A DNA stretch of 8,601 nt, taken from positions 1-8,601 of the forward strand of contig VBPR01000153.1 of NCBI GenBank assembly GCA_005877345.1, written 5' to 3'. This stretch comes from Nitrososphaerota archaeon (GTDB lineage Archaea > Thermoproteota > Nitrososphaeria > Nitrososphaerales > Nitrososphaeraceae). Position numbers and translations under genes: made by a program. Below are positions 1 to 6,083 of this stretch, piece after piece; position 1 is the first letter of the stretch, and each line of letters begins with the position of its first letter. The notes beneath the pieces were generated by a model. That model had not been told where the DNA came from. It saw nothing but the letters and a program-made list of their open reading frames with translations, and searched no databases.

Positions 1-501
1 TTACAACTTCCCCAGGCCTTGGTGTTCGTGGCTCTTGGACCGGTAGCTGGCATTCTGGCTGTCAAATATGGCAGCTCCAAGTTCATAGTCCCTGGCTCAA
101 TTATAATGTGTATAGGTATTGTAGTCCTCCTTGCGTTTCACTCGACTTCAGGTCAAGTAGCCAGCGTACTTATCTTATTTGCTGTCGGTGGAGCCTTTGT
201 AACTTTATCAGCAAACATCATTATCTTCTTCACGCCACCGGGATCTACTGGTGTTGTATCTGCTACCTATTCTACCATGCGAATAATAGGAGGGGCAATA
301 GGACCTGTTATTGCAGGGATGTTCTTGGCACTATTTACTTCAGAGGTACAAACTCCTGAAGGAGTGACAGCTGTTGTACCAAATGCTATGGCATTTAATG
401 GAATACTTCTATTTGGAGCTATTATTTCTCTAAGCTTAGTAGCTTTAATGGTTATTATGAAACGAAGAGCATATAAAATGGGAATGCCGTCTAACAAATA
501 A
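1..501 (+). CDS. MFS family transporter, C-terminal part (5' truncated by window edge)
   Basis: The reading frame is open from base 1, so the gene begins before the window; the TTG at 19 is an internal Leu codon, not a start. The 166 visible residues are almost all hydrophobic and form about five membrane helices, including VALGPVAGILAV, FIVPGSIIMCIGIVVLLAF, VASVLILFAVGGAFVTL, a helix with the Gly/Pro-rich MRIIGGAIGPVIAGMF, and GILLFGAIISLSLVALMVIM, followed by a basic cytoplasmic end (KRRAYK). The Gly-rich helix and the STMRIIGGAIGP segment resemble the late helices of drug:H+ antiporters of the EmrB/QacA (DHA2) type, where a 'rxxGgaiGpaigG'-like helix is common. Function would be proton-coupled efflux of an unknown substrate across the cytoplasmic membrane. 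Substrate and subfamily cannot be read from this half. The gene is convergent with the next one. Confidence 0.85.
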   Translation, partial: LQLPQALVFVALGPVAGILAVKYGSSKFIVPGSIIMCIGIVVLLAFHSTSGQVASVLILFAVGGAFVTLSANIIIFFTPPGSTGVVSATYSTMRIIGGAIGPVIAGMFLALFTSEVQTPEGVTAVVPNAMAFNGILLFGAIISLSLVALMVIMKRRAYKMGMPSNK

Positions 502-643
502 TTGACAGCAGGAAACAATTATTGTAAGTGCATCAAGTAACGTTCCTAGAAAAAGTAAATGATTAAAAGGGTTTTGTGTCAGAGCTAGAGCAAAAATTTT
601 GACCTCGTACGTTACCTATTTGAAGGATTTGAAGAATATTCTC

Positions 644-669
644 TAGCCTTGATAAAAAAATGAAGGCTA
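644..669. terminator. Hairpin between convergent genes, with a T-run on the minus strand
   Basis: TAGCCTT (644-650) and AAGGCTA (663-669) are a perfect 7-bp inverted repeat around a 12-base A-rich loop. Read on the minus strand, the loop is T-rich (seven T at 654-660), and this lies 27-52 bases past the stop of the minus-strand gene ending at 696. Oligo-T tracts are the usual archaeal termination signal, so this plausibly ends that transcript and may also block read-through from the transporter gene. The rest of 502-695 shows nothing else. Confidence 0.4.
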
Positions 670-695
670 TGATAAAAACAGAATGATAGATGGTT

Positions 696-1106
696 TTATT
701 GAGTGTTGTTGACTCTAAGGTTCTCGAGCTTTTGAACTAGTTTGCTAAGGTTAGCACCAGCTTGTTGTTTAAGCACTTCAGTTTTGTTGCCTTGACCTAA
801 ATCCTGAACCACTTGTGAAAACTTTTCAGATAATGATTTGAATGCGGCTGACTTTGCCAGCACTTGTAACTTTGATGAGAGCTCTTCGCCCTGTGGGAGT
901 GTTAGATTTACATTGGAATCTTTGAGGATCTTATTAAATTTCTGAGTCAACTCAAATAGCTTTTGCTGTGCTTGATCGTTTCCTTGGGTTTGATTCCCCG
1001 ATTGAGAGTATGCAATCATATTTGTTGACGGGAATACAAGCAGGGACAGAGTTACAAGAGCTCCTATTGCAAACAGGATCAGATTACTTTTATGGTTCTT
1101 ATACAT
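696..1106 (-). CDS. Small exported helical protein of unknown function
   Basis: This is a predicted 136-residue protein that I do not recognise. From Met1 (ATG at 1106) it has a basic N-terminus (MYKNHKSN), a hydrophobic stretch at about residues 9-26 and a small-residue region ending IAYSQS, which together look like a signal peptide or N-terminal anchor. The mature part is Gln/Asn-rich, then mostly predicted helix with heptad-like Leu spacing (residues about 46-62, 76-104, 110-131), so a coiled coil is likely. It carries several N-x-S/T sequons (N38, N67, N107, N119, N133), fitting a glycosylated exterior location. An ATG five codons upstream (1121) is possible, but the TATA-like box at 1131-1140 is centred about 29 bases before the 1106 ATG and only about 14 before the 1121 one, so I chose 1106. 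It is divergent from the RskA-like gene across 170 bases. Confidence 0.7.
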   Translation of the reverse strand: MYKNHKSNLILFAIGALVTLSLLVFPSTNMIAYSQSGNQTQGNDQAQQKLFELTQKFNKILKDSNVNLTLPQGEELSSKLQVLAKSAAFKSLSEKFSQVVQDLGQGNKTEVLKQQAGANLSKLVQKLENLRVNNTQ

Positions 1107-1130
1107 TTCCAATTGAAACATAACATGGAC

Positions 1131-1140
1131 AATTATAAAT
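1131..1140 (-). promoter_or_regulatory. TATA-like box for the gene starting at 1106
   Basis: On the minus strand the sequence reads ATTTATAATT, close to the archaeal TATA consensus. Its centre is about 29 bases upstream of the ATG at 1106, the spacing expected for a leaderless transcript. No Shine-Dalgarno motif precedes either candidate ATG. Confidence 0.45.
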
Positions 1141-1248
1141 GTCTTATGTCCAGAGCAAGATTAAAATCAAAGATGATAAAGTGAACCCAATTTTCGTAAC
1201 GGTATTGTTTTATTAAAATCATCCTATAATTCAATTCAATCTTATTTG

Positions 1249-1256
1249 TATAAATT
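1249..1256 (+). promoter_or_regulatory. TATA-like box for the RskA-like gene
   Basis: The bases TATAAATT sit with their centre about 25 bases before the ATG at 1277, which fits a leaderless start there. A second AT-rich element (TTTATATAG, 1255-1263) overlaps. A GAGGG at 1271-1275 is too close to 1277 to act as a ribosome site but is 10 bases before the in-frame ATG at 1286, so a short-leader alternative starting at 1286 is possible. Confidence 0.4.
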
Positions 1257-1276
1257 TATATAGAAGAGTAGAGGGT

Positions 1277-1750
1277 ATGCAATATATGAAATTAGCACTT
1301 GTTGCTGTTACTGTTACCCTTGGTATTATTGCTGGAATCTTTCTGCTAAATAATCAAGCCATGCAAGCAAATGCTCAAGGAAATGTGACGAGCCCAATGT
1401 TTAGCCAATCTGGTGCGTTGATAGGTTATGGTGGAAAGATTTTTGGGCTGGTAGATGTTTCAACAAATGATCATAGGACGAAGGTCAATGTTGCATCAGA
1501 TTTCCTTCCTCCTTCTGGTAAAGTCTTTGAGGTTTGGATGGTGGATGGAAATTATCGTGCTTCTGGATATCCGTTGAGCCTTGGTCAAATTTCTCCAGAT
1601 GGAACGCTGACATACAATGAAAATTTAGTTTATTCTCCCACATATACCGATTTAGTAGTAACATTGGAACCACAGGATGATAAGGATCCTAAACCTGCTT
1701 GGTCTCAATCAGTAGCAGCTTATTGGATGATGCCTCCATTTGGACATTAG
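1277..1750 (+). CDS. Exported RskA-type anti-sigma-factor-like domain protein
   Basis: A 157-residue protein. Residues 1-33 form a signal peptide or single anchor (hydrophobic 5-24, cleavage-like ANA-Q at 31-34). The rest matches the extracytoplasmic C-terminal domain of the RskA anti-sigma-K family: the core GKVFEVWMVDG (81-91), PLSLGQISPDGTL (99-111), and DLVVTLEPQDD (125-135), followed by a Lys-Pro spacer (KDPKPAW). In bacteria this domain sits outside the membrane, linked to a cytoplasmic zinc-binding anti-sigma domain. Here the cytoplasmic domain is absent and there is no sigma-factor gene nearby, so the name reflects fold similarity only; true anti-sigma activity is unlikely in an archaeon. 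A role as a small beta-sandwich cell-surface protein is my inference. The ATG at 1286 is an alternative start three codons in. It is divergent from the small helical exported protein and followed by a hairpin terminator. Confidence 0.8.
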   Translation: MQYMKLALVAVTVTLGIIAGIFLLNNQAMQANAQGNVTSPMFSQSGALIGYGGKIFGLVDVSTNDHRTKVNVASDFLPPSGKVFEVWMVDGNYRASGYPLSLGQISPDGTLTYNENLVYSPTYTDLVVTLEPQDDKDPKPAWSQSVAAYWMMPPFGH

Positions 1751-1773
1751 CTAAATCATCGAGAGTTGCAGAT

Positions 1774-1833
1774 AGAGTTTAGGAATACTTCCTGCTCTGG
1801 AGCTAAAGATACTTCGGAGGTATCATTTTATTT
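1774..1833 (+). terminator. Two hairpins and T-rich tail after the RskA-like gene
   Basis: The first hairpin is AGAG-ttt-AGGAA-tac-TTCCT-g-CTCT (1774-1798). The second is GATACTTCGGAGGTATC (1808-1824), a 7-bp stem including one T-G pair around a 3-base loop, followed by ATTTTATTT (1825-1833). The second one has the shape of an intrinsic terminator and lies 57 bases past the stop codon at 1750. Confidence 0.45.
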
Positions 1834-2090
1834 AATGGCCTTTGGTATTGATATTCATAAATTAGATAATCAAATTCGTCCAACTTGCCGAGTATTTTAA
1901 CAGTGGGTATCATTCCTCCTGGAAGACTGGATGAATTATTAAGAGGGAATGATGATATTCCTATCTTACTGATACAAGAAATGTTATACAAATTATTCGT
2001 CCCACCTATACAGGCCATCTATAGGATATGATTTATTTTGCGATTATATTGTCGTTAAGAGAATCTACCCTACTGTTTTGGGTAAAGAGA
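1834..2090. other. Gene-poor stretch with weak, mutually exclusive short frames
   Basis: No convincing gene is visible. A plus-strand frame open from 1870 to 2031 would encode about 53 residues and includes GRLDELLRGNDDIPILLIQE and MLYKLFVPPIQAIYRI, which read like genuine protein. However, it has only TTG/GTG start choices near its beginning and is preceded by a stop. An antisense frame at 1803-2018 (71 codons) overlaps it completely and also contains the hairpin at 1808-1824, so both cannot be real. The plus-strand segment could be the decayed tail of a lost gene; I do not recognise its family. Confidence 0.3.
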
Positions 2091-2097
2091 TTTAAAT
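2091..2097 (+). promoter_or_regulatory. TATA-like box upstream of the four-helix membrane protein
   Basis: TTTAAAT is centred 16 bases before the ATG at 2110 but 25 bases before an in-frame GTG at 2119. If the transcript is leaderless, the GTG would be the real start, shortening the protein by three residues. Confidence 0.3.
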
Positions 2098-2109
2098 GAT
2101 GAGTGTTGC

Positions 2110-2664
2110 ATGAAAGATGTGCAAAAGAGTAGATTACGAGCTCTCACAATAATTTGGATTGCAATTTTTATTGGCGGAATAGTATTCATAGCTTTGGGAA
2201 GTATTATGATCAGCATAGCTGCAAATATTTCCGGAACTGCCGCACAGGATTATTTCACTAACAATACTACTGGAATCAAATCTAAGATAGGCAAGGGGAT
2301 TACGGACGCCTTAAGCCCCCAGATCGAGAGAATAGCGCACCTCAGTAAGGGAATCATGACTTCAATAGGTTCGTTCCTGTGTTTAGTGGGAGTAGGTATT
2401 TGCGTGCTTGGAATCGGTTTATTCAAAGTCAAATATTTGGCATGGATACTAACTGTGGTACTAATGTTTGTAGCAATAGTAATAGATGTTATTGGGTTGG
2501 GTTTTGTGGGTGGTGCCTTTCCTAGCTCATCAAATGACAAAGGTATACTGGCAACTGATCTTGCGTACGCGTTGATAGGGATACTGATAGTTCATCTACT
2601 TGCCAATGCCGTGATAATATACTATCTTAGTAGAAAAACTACAATTTCAGTATTTAGGACTTAG
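2110..2664 (+). CDS. Four-helix membrane protein of unknown function
   Basis: A 184-residue integral membrane protein. Four hydrophobic segments are clear: residues about 12-38, 82-104, 107-131 and 151-173. The N-terminus is basic (KDVQKSRLR), as is the end (YYLSRKTT), suggesting both ends are cytoplasmic and the 39-81 loop is outside; that loop carries an N-N-T sequon and a Lys-rich amphipathic stretch (IKSKIGKGITDAL). The helices are Gly/Ile-rich with no charged transport motif, no cofactor motif and no obvious catalytic residue. I do not recognise a family. It sits alone, tail to tail with the CHRD gene. The start is either the ATG at 2110 or the GTG at 2119; see the TATA-like box entry. 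Downstream, TTCATTCC-gaa-GGAACGAA (about 2699-2717) is a near-perfect hairpin that may help end transcription. Confidence 0.75.
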   Translation: MKDVQKSRLRALTIIWIAIFIGGIVFIALGSIMISIAANISGTAAQDYFTNNTTGIKSKIGKGITDALSPQIERIAHLSKGIMTSIGSFLCLVGVGICVLGIGLFKVKYLAWILTVVLMFVAIVIDVIGLGFVGGAFPSSSNDKGILATDLAYALIGILIVHLLANAVIIYYLSRKTTISVFRT

Positions 2665-2837
2665 TAAAAATGTTTGAGATTTTCAAAAAGTAGACGCTTC
2701 ATTCCGAAGGAACGAACTGGTACTTAAAATTTAACATTTATCGCTTTGAATATCATTAATGATGATTAATCCTTCGATTACATACACGTAGTTCATTAGA
2801 TAAATAAAAGGTTGGTAATAACTATAATAGGTGACAT

Positions 2838-2844
2838 AAAAAAA
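2838..2844 (-). terminator. Oligo-T terminator after the CHRD gene
   Basis: On the minus strand a run of seven T lies eight bases past the stop codon at 2852. This is the typical archaeal termination signal, which needs no hairpin. Confidence 0.5.
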
Positions 2845-2851
2845 TTAAGGT

Positions 2852-3550
2852 TTAGCCGGCAGTCATATTGCCACCAGCAGTCATATTGCCACCGCCGCCT
2901 GCAGTAACATTGCCAACAATTTCACCTAATGCATTGCCACCAGCAGTTGCATTGCCACCAGCAGTTGCATTGCCACCAGCAGTTGCATTGCCACCAGCAG
3001 TTGCATTGCCACCAGCAGTTGCATTGCCACCAGCAGTTGCATTGCCACCAGCACCGCCACCTGCAGTGACTTTACCGAGAAGTTCACCTAATGGGAAAGC
3101 AGTTGTTGATATGCGGAAAATAATCTTTCCATCATTTATGGCTTTCACAAAATCTTTAATGTCTTTGTCCTTTAGTGGCCCTATCAAGTCAGACTTCGTA
3201 AAAGTACCACTCAAACTCCCTGAACCTCCCTTGAGACCACTTTGAGAGGCTTGTTTAAGGGCTACCACATCAGGAGCTCTATCACTTGCCTCCTGCTGAG
3301 AAATAGTTACGCCACTTACATTGCCTAACCCGCTGGCGGTAACGTCATACTTTACTTTCTTTCCATCGTCTTGGAGTTCTAATGTAGCCTTTCCTGTTGC
3401 TTTTGAACCTTCCCTAGGCATAAGATCACCAGAAAATGTACCTGTAACTTTAACCTGTGCGTTGCTCCATTGAATAATGGAAATTGCTGACATTAGCAAC
3501 AGTGCTGAAATCACTGAAGCTTGTATCACGCGAAAGTTTCTTAATACCAT
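2852..3550 (-). CDS. Exported CHRD-domain protein with NATAGG-repeat tail
   Basis: A 232-residue protein from the ATG at 3550. A TTG two codons upstream is possible, but a TATA-like box lies about 26 bases before the ATG. Residues 1-32 are a signal peptide (hydrophobic 8-27, then WSNAQ). Residues about 33-162 match the CHRD domain, a beta-sandwich found in chordin and many microbial secreted proteins: VTGTFSGDLMP opening, ATGKATLEL, KVKYDVTASGL, GSGSLSGTFTKSDL, and the closing FPLGELLGKV, which corresponds to the family's pGEirGqv end. The usual His-containing AHIH segment is replaced by VSGVTISQQ, so any metal-binding role of those His is lost. Residues 163-232 are a Gly-rich tail with six GGNATA units, NVT and two NMT, giving nine sequons. 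Likely extracellular or wall-associated; the CHRD function is not established. Confidence 0.85.
   Translation of the reverse strand: MVLRNFRVIQASVISALLLMSAISIIQWSNAQVKVTGTFSGDLMPREGSKATGKATLELQDDGKKVKYDVTASGLGNVSGVTISQQEASDRAPDVVALKQASQSGLKGGSGSLSGTFTKSDLIGPLKDKDIKDFVKAINDGKIIFRISTTAFPLGELLGKVTAGGGAGGNATAGGNATAGGNATAGGNATAGGNATAGGNATAGGNALGEIVGNVTAGGGGNMTAGGNMTAG
2941..3048 (-). repeat. Six perfect 18-bp tandem repeats encoding GGNATA
   Basis: Six identical head-to-tail copies of an 18-base unit (cagcagttgcattgccac on the plus strand), with a partial copy at 2931-2940. They lie inside the CHRD gene and keep its frame. The absence of synonymous differences between copies indicates recent expansion or ongoing homogenisation by slippage or recombination. 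Confidence 0.95.
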
Positions 3551-3571
3551 TAGCAAACAAAAGCCCTAGTA

Positions 3572-3580
3572 CTATTTAAT
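3572..3580 (-). promoter_or_regulatory. TATA-like box for the CHRD gene
   Basis: On the minus strand ATTAAATAG covers -30 to -22 relative to the ATG at 3550, preceded by an A-rich stretch (CAAAAAAT) suited to a BRE. The spacing supports a leaderless transcript from that ATG and disfavours the TTG at 3556. Confidence 0.5.
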
Positions 3581-3618
3581 ATTTTTTGGTCTGTGAGTGG
3601 GATATTGTAAGACTAGAT

Positions 3619-3659
3619 TCCTTAATATCTCCAAAACACAAATTGAGAATTATTAAGGA
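3619..3659. repeat. 9-bp inverted repeat between CHRD and ATPase genes
   Basis: TCCTTAATA (3619-3627) and TATTAAGGA (3651-3659) are perfect inverted copies 23 bases apart. They lie in the 299-base divergent region, about 40 bases upstream of the CHRD TATA-like box. A regulator site or stem-loop is possible; nothing decides between these. The rest of 3551-3849 shows no gene. Confidence 0.35.
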
Positions 3660-3849
3660 TAAAAACATCAGGCTGTCTGATAAGCTAGCTTAATCGGTCT
3701 CAGTTTTAGTTGGCAAACTGTGCATACGGTAATCCATAACGGTCGAACCTCAAATATTAGCAGAATTAACAAGACATAATTGTATTACTTTTGAAAAGTT
3801 TTGAAACGGGGTAAAAGTAAATAGAGTCGTAGGTATATTTTCAGATTCG

Positions 3850-5379
3850 TTGCAAGAAGATGTAGATACATTTCTTGACCTGGGCTGGATTGTGGACCCC
3901 CAGTTTCATCCAATGTTTTGTATCCAGTCTAAGGACAGGCCTGACTATTCGGATATGGTACGTATCCCAACTAAGAAGATGGACAAACACACCGTAATAA
4001 TTGCTCAATCCGGTTCAGGAAAGTCATTCTTCCTTGGTAGACTCATTGAAGAAATTATGATAAAATCAAAAGCAAGATGTCTGATTTTAGACCCTAATGG
4101 CGATTTTAGGAAGATTAATCAAATTGATGAAGAGCTGTGGAGATCTGATCAGGTTCTAACACAAAAATACGATATTAAAACGGGCATGGGCAAGCTCACA
4201 CTAGAGACCAAAGACGAATTTGCAAAAAAATGGAGACCTGTAATAGACGAATTTGTCATCAAGACAAATAGAGTACCAAAGGAATCCAAGGATGAGGAGC
4301 TAAAAATATGGTGGCCAACGATATCACTTGAATTTCTCATACAAAGTGATCATCCGAGGAGTACTGAAATGTTTCACTGTCATAACTGGGCAAAGGAACT
4401 GTTCAATCAATTTGCCCAACTCTCTGATGATACCAATGGGGAAGATATCATAAGTAAAGTCAAGAATATTTTCAAAACATTGCAAGAGATGCCTAATGAA
4501 GAAAGAGTGAAGATGGTAGAAAAATTGAGAGTGGGCACAGAAAAAAAGGACGAAAGATTGAAAACAATTACGAATGACACCACTAGGACTAAAATGAGCA
4601 CAATAAGAAATGCATTCAGTTCAGTTCCTTTTTTTGATTCTTTCATATCCTTGGGAGCGGCAAGCTTGGGGAATGAATCAATCGAAAAAGCCAAATTTGT
4701 ATTTGAGTCCTACAGTTGGGAAACAGTAAACTCATATTTTGGCTTAATTGAAAGGTATCAGTCTCTTGGCATTCTTGCTAAGGGACCTAATTCGTCGAAC
4801 AATCAGAAACGTCTGGAAGTGGTAGATTTGCCTTCTATAAATAATAATGAGCTTAGAGCATTAGTTCTTAATTCAATATTAACTGAAGAATGGGAAAATG
4901 CAGTGAAGAAATGGGAAGAGGCCATGAAGAATCCTCGAGATGAAGACCGAAGGGTTCCTACCTTCATAGTACTAGATGAAGCACATAATTTTATACCCTC
5001 AAATCCGCGTTCTCGCCATGAATCCTTGGTGAGAGAACAATTTCGTACTATAGCAGCCGAGGGAAGAAAGTTTGGTCTATTTCTTATTTTGGTCAGTCAA
5101 AGAGCTGATAAGCTTGATGATTTAGTCCTATCCGAGTGTGGTAACAAGGCAATTTTGCGTCTTGACTCTCACTCAATGGCTGATAAGGTTATCAAAGCCT
5201 TAGGTTTAGACTTTGAAATTAAATCTAATGAACGAGAAAAAATTGTAAATTTTAAACCTGGTAGAGGTATTATTGCAGGTAATTGGGCATCCGGATTTGA
5301 TATATTGTACTGTGCAGCTAGAAGAACTATAGAAGGAGGAAGAAATCTGGAATATAAATATTGGACAAAGCCGTTTTAA
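3850..5379 (+). CDS. HerA/FtsK-superfamily ATPase (DUF87-type), orphan
   Basis: A 509-residue P-loop ATPase. Walker A is AQSGSGKSF (residues 52-60, Lys58), followed by a strand and acidic loop CLILDPNGDF (77-86). Walker B is TFIVLDEAHNF (371-381, Asp376/Glu377), then an arginine-finger-like AAEGRKFGLFLILVSQR (402-418) whose SQR is the sensor seen in HerA-type motors, and LSECGNKAILRL (427-438). These are hallmarks of the HerA/DUF87 branch of hexameric DNA-translocating ATPases. Unlike canonical HerA there is no N-terminal HAS-barrel: only about 50 residues precede Walker A. A long, charged, mostly helical insertion (about 90-330) separates the two Walker motifs. No nurA, mre11 or rad50 is nearby, so it may serve another task such as DNA translocation in defence or plasmid/viral processing (inference). 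The start is uncertain: TTG at 3850 is the first start codon after a stop at 3802, with an AT-rich AAGTAAATA about 30 bases upstream; the next in-frame ATG (3913) would remove 21 residues. Confidence 0.85.
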   Translation: MQEDVDTFLDLGWIVDPQFHPMFCIQSKDRPDYSDMVRIPTKKMDKHTVIIAQSGSGKSFFLGRLIEEIMIKSKARCLILDPNGDFRKINQIDEELWRSDQVLTQKYDIKTGMGKLTLETKDEFAKKWRPVIDEFVIKTNRVPKESKDEELKIWWPTISLEFLIQSDHPRSTEMFHCHNWAKELFNQFAQLSDDTNGEDIISKVKNIFKTLQEMPNEERVKMVEKLRVGTEKKDERLKTITNDTTRTKMSTIRNAFSSVPFFDSFISLGAASLGNESIEKAKFVFESYSWETVNSYFGLIERYQSLGILAKGPNSSNNQKRLEVVDLPSINNNELRALVLNSILTEEWENAVKKWEEAMKNPRDEDRRVPTFIVLDEAHNFIPSNPRSRHESLVREQFRTIAAEGRKFGLFLILVSQRADKLDDLVLSECGNKAILRLDSHSMADKVIKALGLDFEIKSNEREKIVNFKPGRGIIAGNWASGFDILYCAARRTIEGGRNLEYKYWTKPF

Positions 5380-5453
5380 AAAAGTCAAGACATAGTGCGC
5401 AAAATATGTAATACAAATATAATATTAGATTTATTGTTTCAGTGGAACTCACA

Positions 5454-5540
5454 ATGCCAGTCCCAATTAACGTACTTGCCATTCAAAGTAATAGTGAACT
5501 TACTCTTACTTTAAACGTCGCTTTATTAGAATTAAAATAA
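5454..5540 (+). CDS. Possible 28-residue microprotein
   Basis: This short ATG-to-TAA frame lies in the gap after the ATPase gene. It encodes a peptide beginning MPVPINVLAIQSN and ending ELTLTLNVALLELK, with alternating hydrophobic residues suited to a beta strand or amphipathic helix. AT-rich elements (ATATTAGATTTATT) occur 20-35 bases upstream, at roughly the distance of a leaderless promoter, but such elements are common here. There is no homology that I recognise. It may be chance; the remainder of 5380-5610 shows nothing else. Confidence 0.25.
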   Translation: MPVPINVLAIQSNSELTLTLNVALLELK

Positions 5541-5610
5541 CGCTTTTAAAATAAGAATGTTATAGTAATAACTTGATTGCCGTTGTTGAAGTGTCGATAG
5601 ATAACTAGTA

Positions 5611-5793
5611 CTAAGATTTGCGTATATATGATTTTATTTTATTCTTCATCTCCGGAGTCATTATATCTTCTTCCTTGTAACCATGGCCTTTGACTGCATG
5701 TTCTGCCGCATTCTTCATGATCTCTTCTTCTGTTTCGCCTTGTATAACACAGTCACAATCTCTACCAACATCACGACATGAAATTGTATACAT
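5611..5793 (-). CDS. DUF1059 family small protein
   Basis: A 60-residue protein. It matches the DUF1059 pattern: YTISCRDVGRDCDCVIQGET, with Cys6, Gly10 and Cys13, then TEEEIMKNAAEHAVKGHGY with the conserved His32 and HG (37-38), and an acidic/basic helical end. Members are small soluble proteins with conserved Cys and His that suggest metal binding, but no activity is established. A TTG five codons upstream (5808) is possible, but the ATG at 5793 gives the normal family N-terminus and has a TATA-like box about 26 bases before it. The gene is alone, in the same direction as the deacetylase but about 276 bases away. A 12-bp palindrome adjoins its promoter. Confidence 0.85.
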   Translation of the reverse strand: MYTISCRDVGRDCDCVIQGETEEEIMKNAAEHAVKGHGYKEEDIMTPEMKNKIKSYIRKS

Positions 5794-5815
5794 GCACTTT
5801 ACTATCAAGTTGATG

Positions 5816-5833
5816 TACTTAAAGATTAATCTT
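5816..5833 (-). promoter_or_regulatory. TATA-like box and palindrome for the DUF1059 gene
   Basis: On the minus strand TTTAAGTA covers -30 to -23 relative to the ATG at 5793. Immediately upstream, and overlapping it by two bases, is the perfect 12-bp palindrome AAGATTAATCTT (5822-5833). A dimeric regulator bound there would touch the BRE/TATA region, so this is a candidate operator. Such palindromes also arise by chance in AT-rich DNA. The remainder of 5834-6053 has no gene I can support. Confidence 0.4.
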
Positions 5834-6053
5834 GATCTACTTTATAGTTAACGAAGAGTAATTTGAAAAATGAACTTTACTCATTCTAGAAAAAATAGTT
5901 AAAATCGCAAATCAAATCTATTTAACTAATGGCAAGTAAATTTTATTGGCGTTTGGTGGAATGTAATACGCTAGAGTGTAATCCAGCTTGATCTAGTAAC
6001 CTGCAAAGTTTGGAATTAAATTAAATTTAAAATTATTACCTTTATCATTTAGC

Positions 6054-6083
6054 TTGGATTTTGGTTTAATTACTTTAATCCAA
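6054..6083 (-). terminator. Hairpin across the deacetylase stop codon
   Basis: TTGGATT (6054-6060) and AATCCAA (6077-6083) are inverted copies flanking 16 bases; the stop codon is in the loop. T-rich segments follow on the minus strand (TTTTAAATTT). It may act in termination or in mRNA 3' end stability. Confidence 0.3.

Noticed and set aside
1803..2018. 71-codon minus-strand frame
   Set aside because: No recognisable motif, weak upstream signals, overlaps a likely terminator hairpin and a more protein-like plus-strand frame.
2931..3060. Tandem repeats considered as a CRISPR array
   Set aside because: Copies are adjoining with no spacers and preserve a reading frame, so they are coding repeats.
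2868..3245. 125-codon plus-strand proline/alanine-rich frame
   Set aside because: It is the antisense shadow of the CHRD gene; its PPAV repeats are simply the complement of the GGNATA repeats.
3670..3760. tRNA-like stretch (AGCTAGCTTAATCGGT ... GGTCGAACC)
   Set aside because: No 7-bp acceptor stem, no proper T-arm with TTC loop, and no anticodon arm could be fitted.
4149..4694. Minus-strand frames of 63 and 95 codons inside the ATPase gene
   Set aside because: They are shadows of the well-supported ATPase coding strand and lack independent signals.
5507..5555. Imperfect inverted repeat CTTACTTTAAACG / CGCTTTTAAAATAAG
   Set aside because: Most of the match comes from the self-complementary TTTAAA and general AT-richness, so it is weak evidence of a real element.
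5929..5991. 20-codon plus-strand frame starting MASKFYWRLVEC
   Set aside because: Too short, no promoter at the right distance, and the two Cys are not in a metal-binding pattern.
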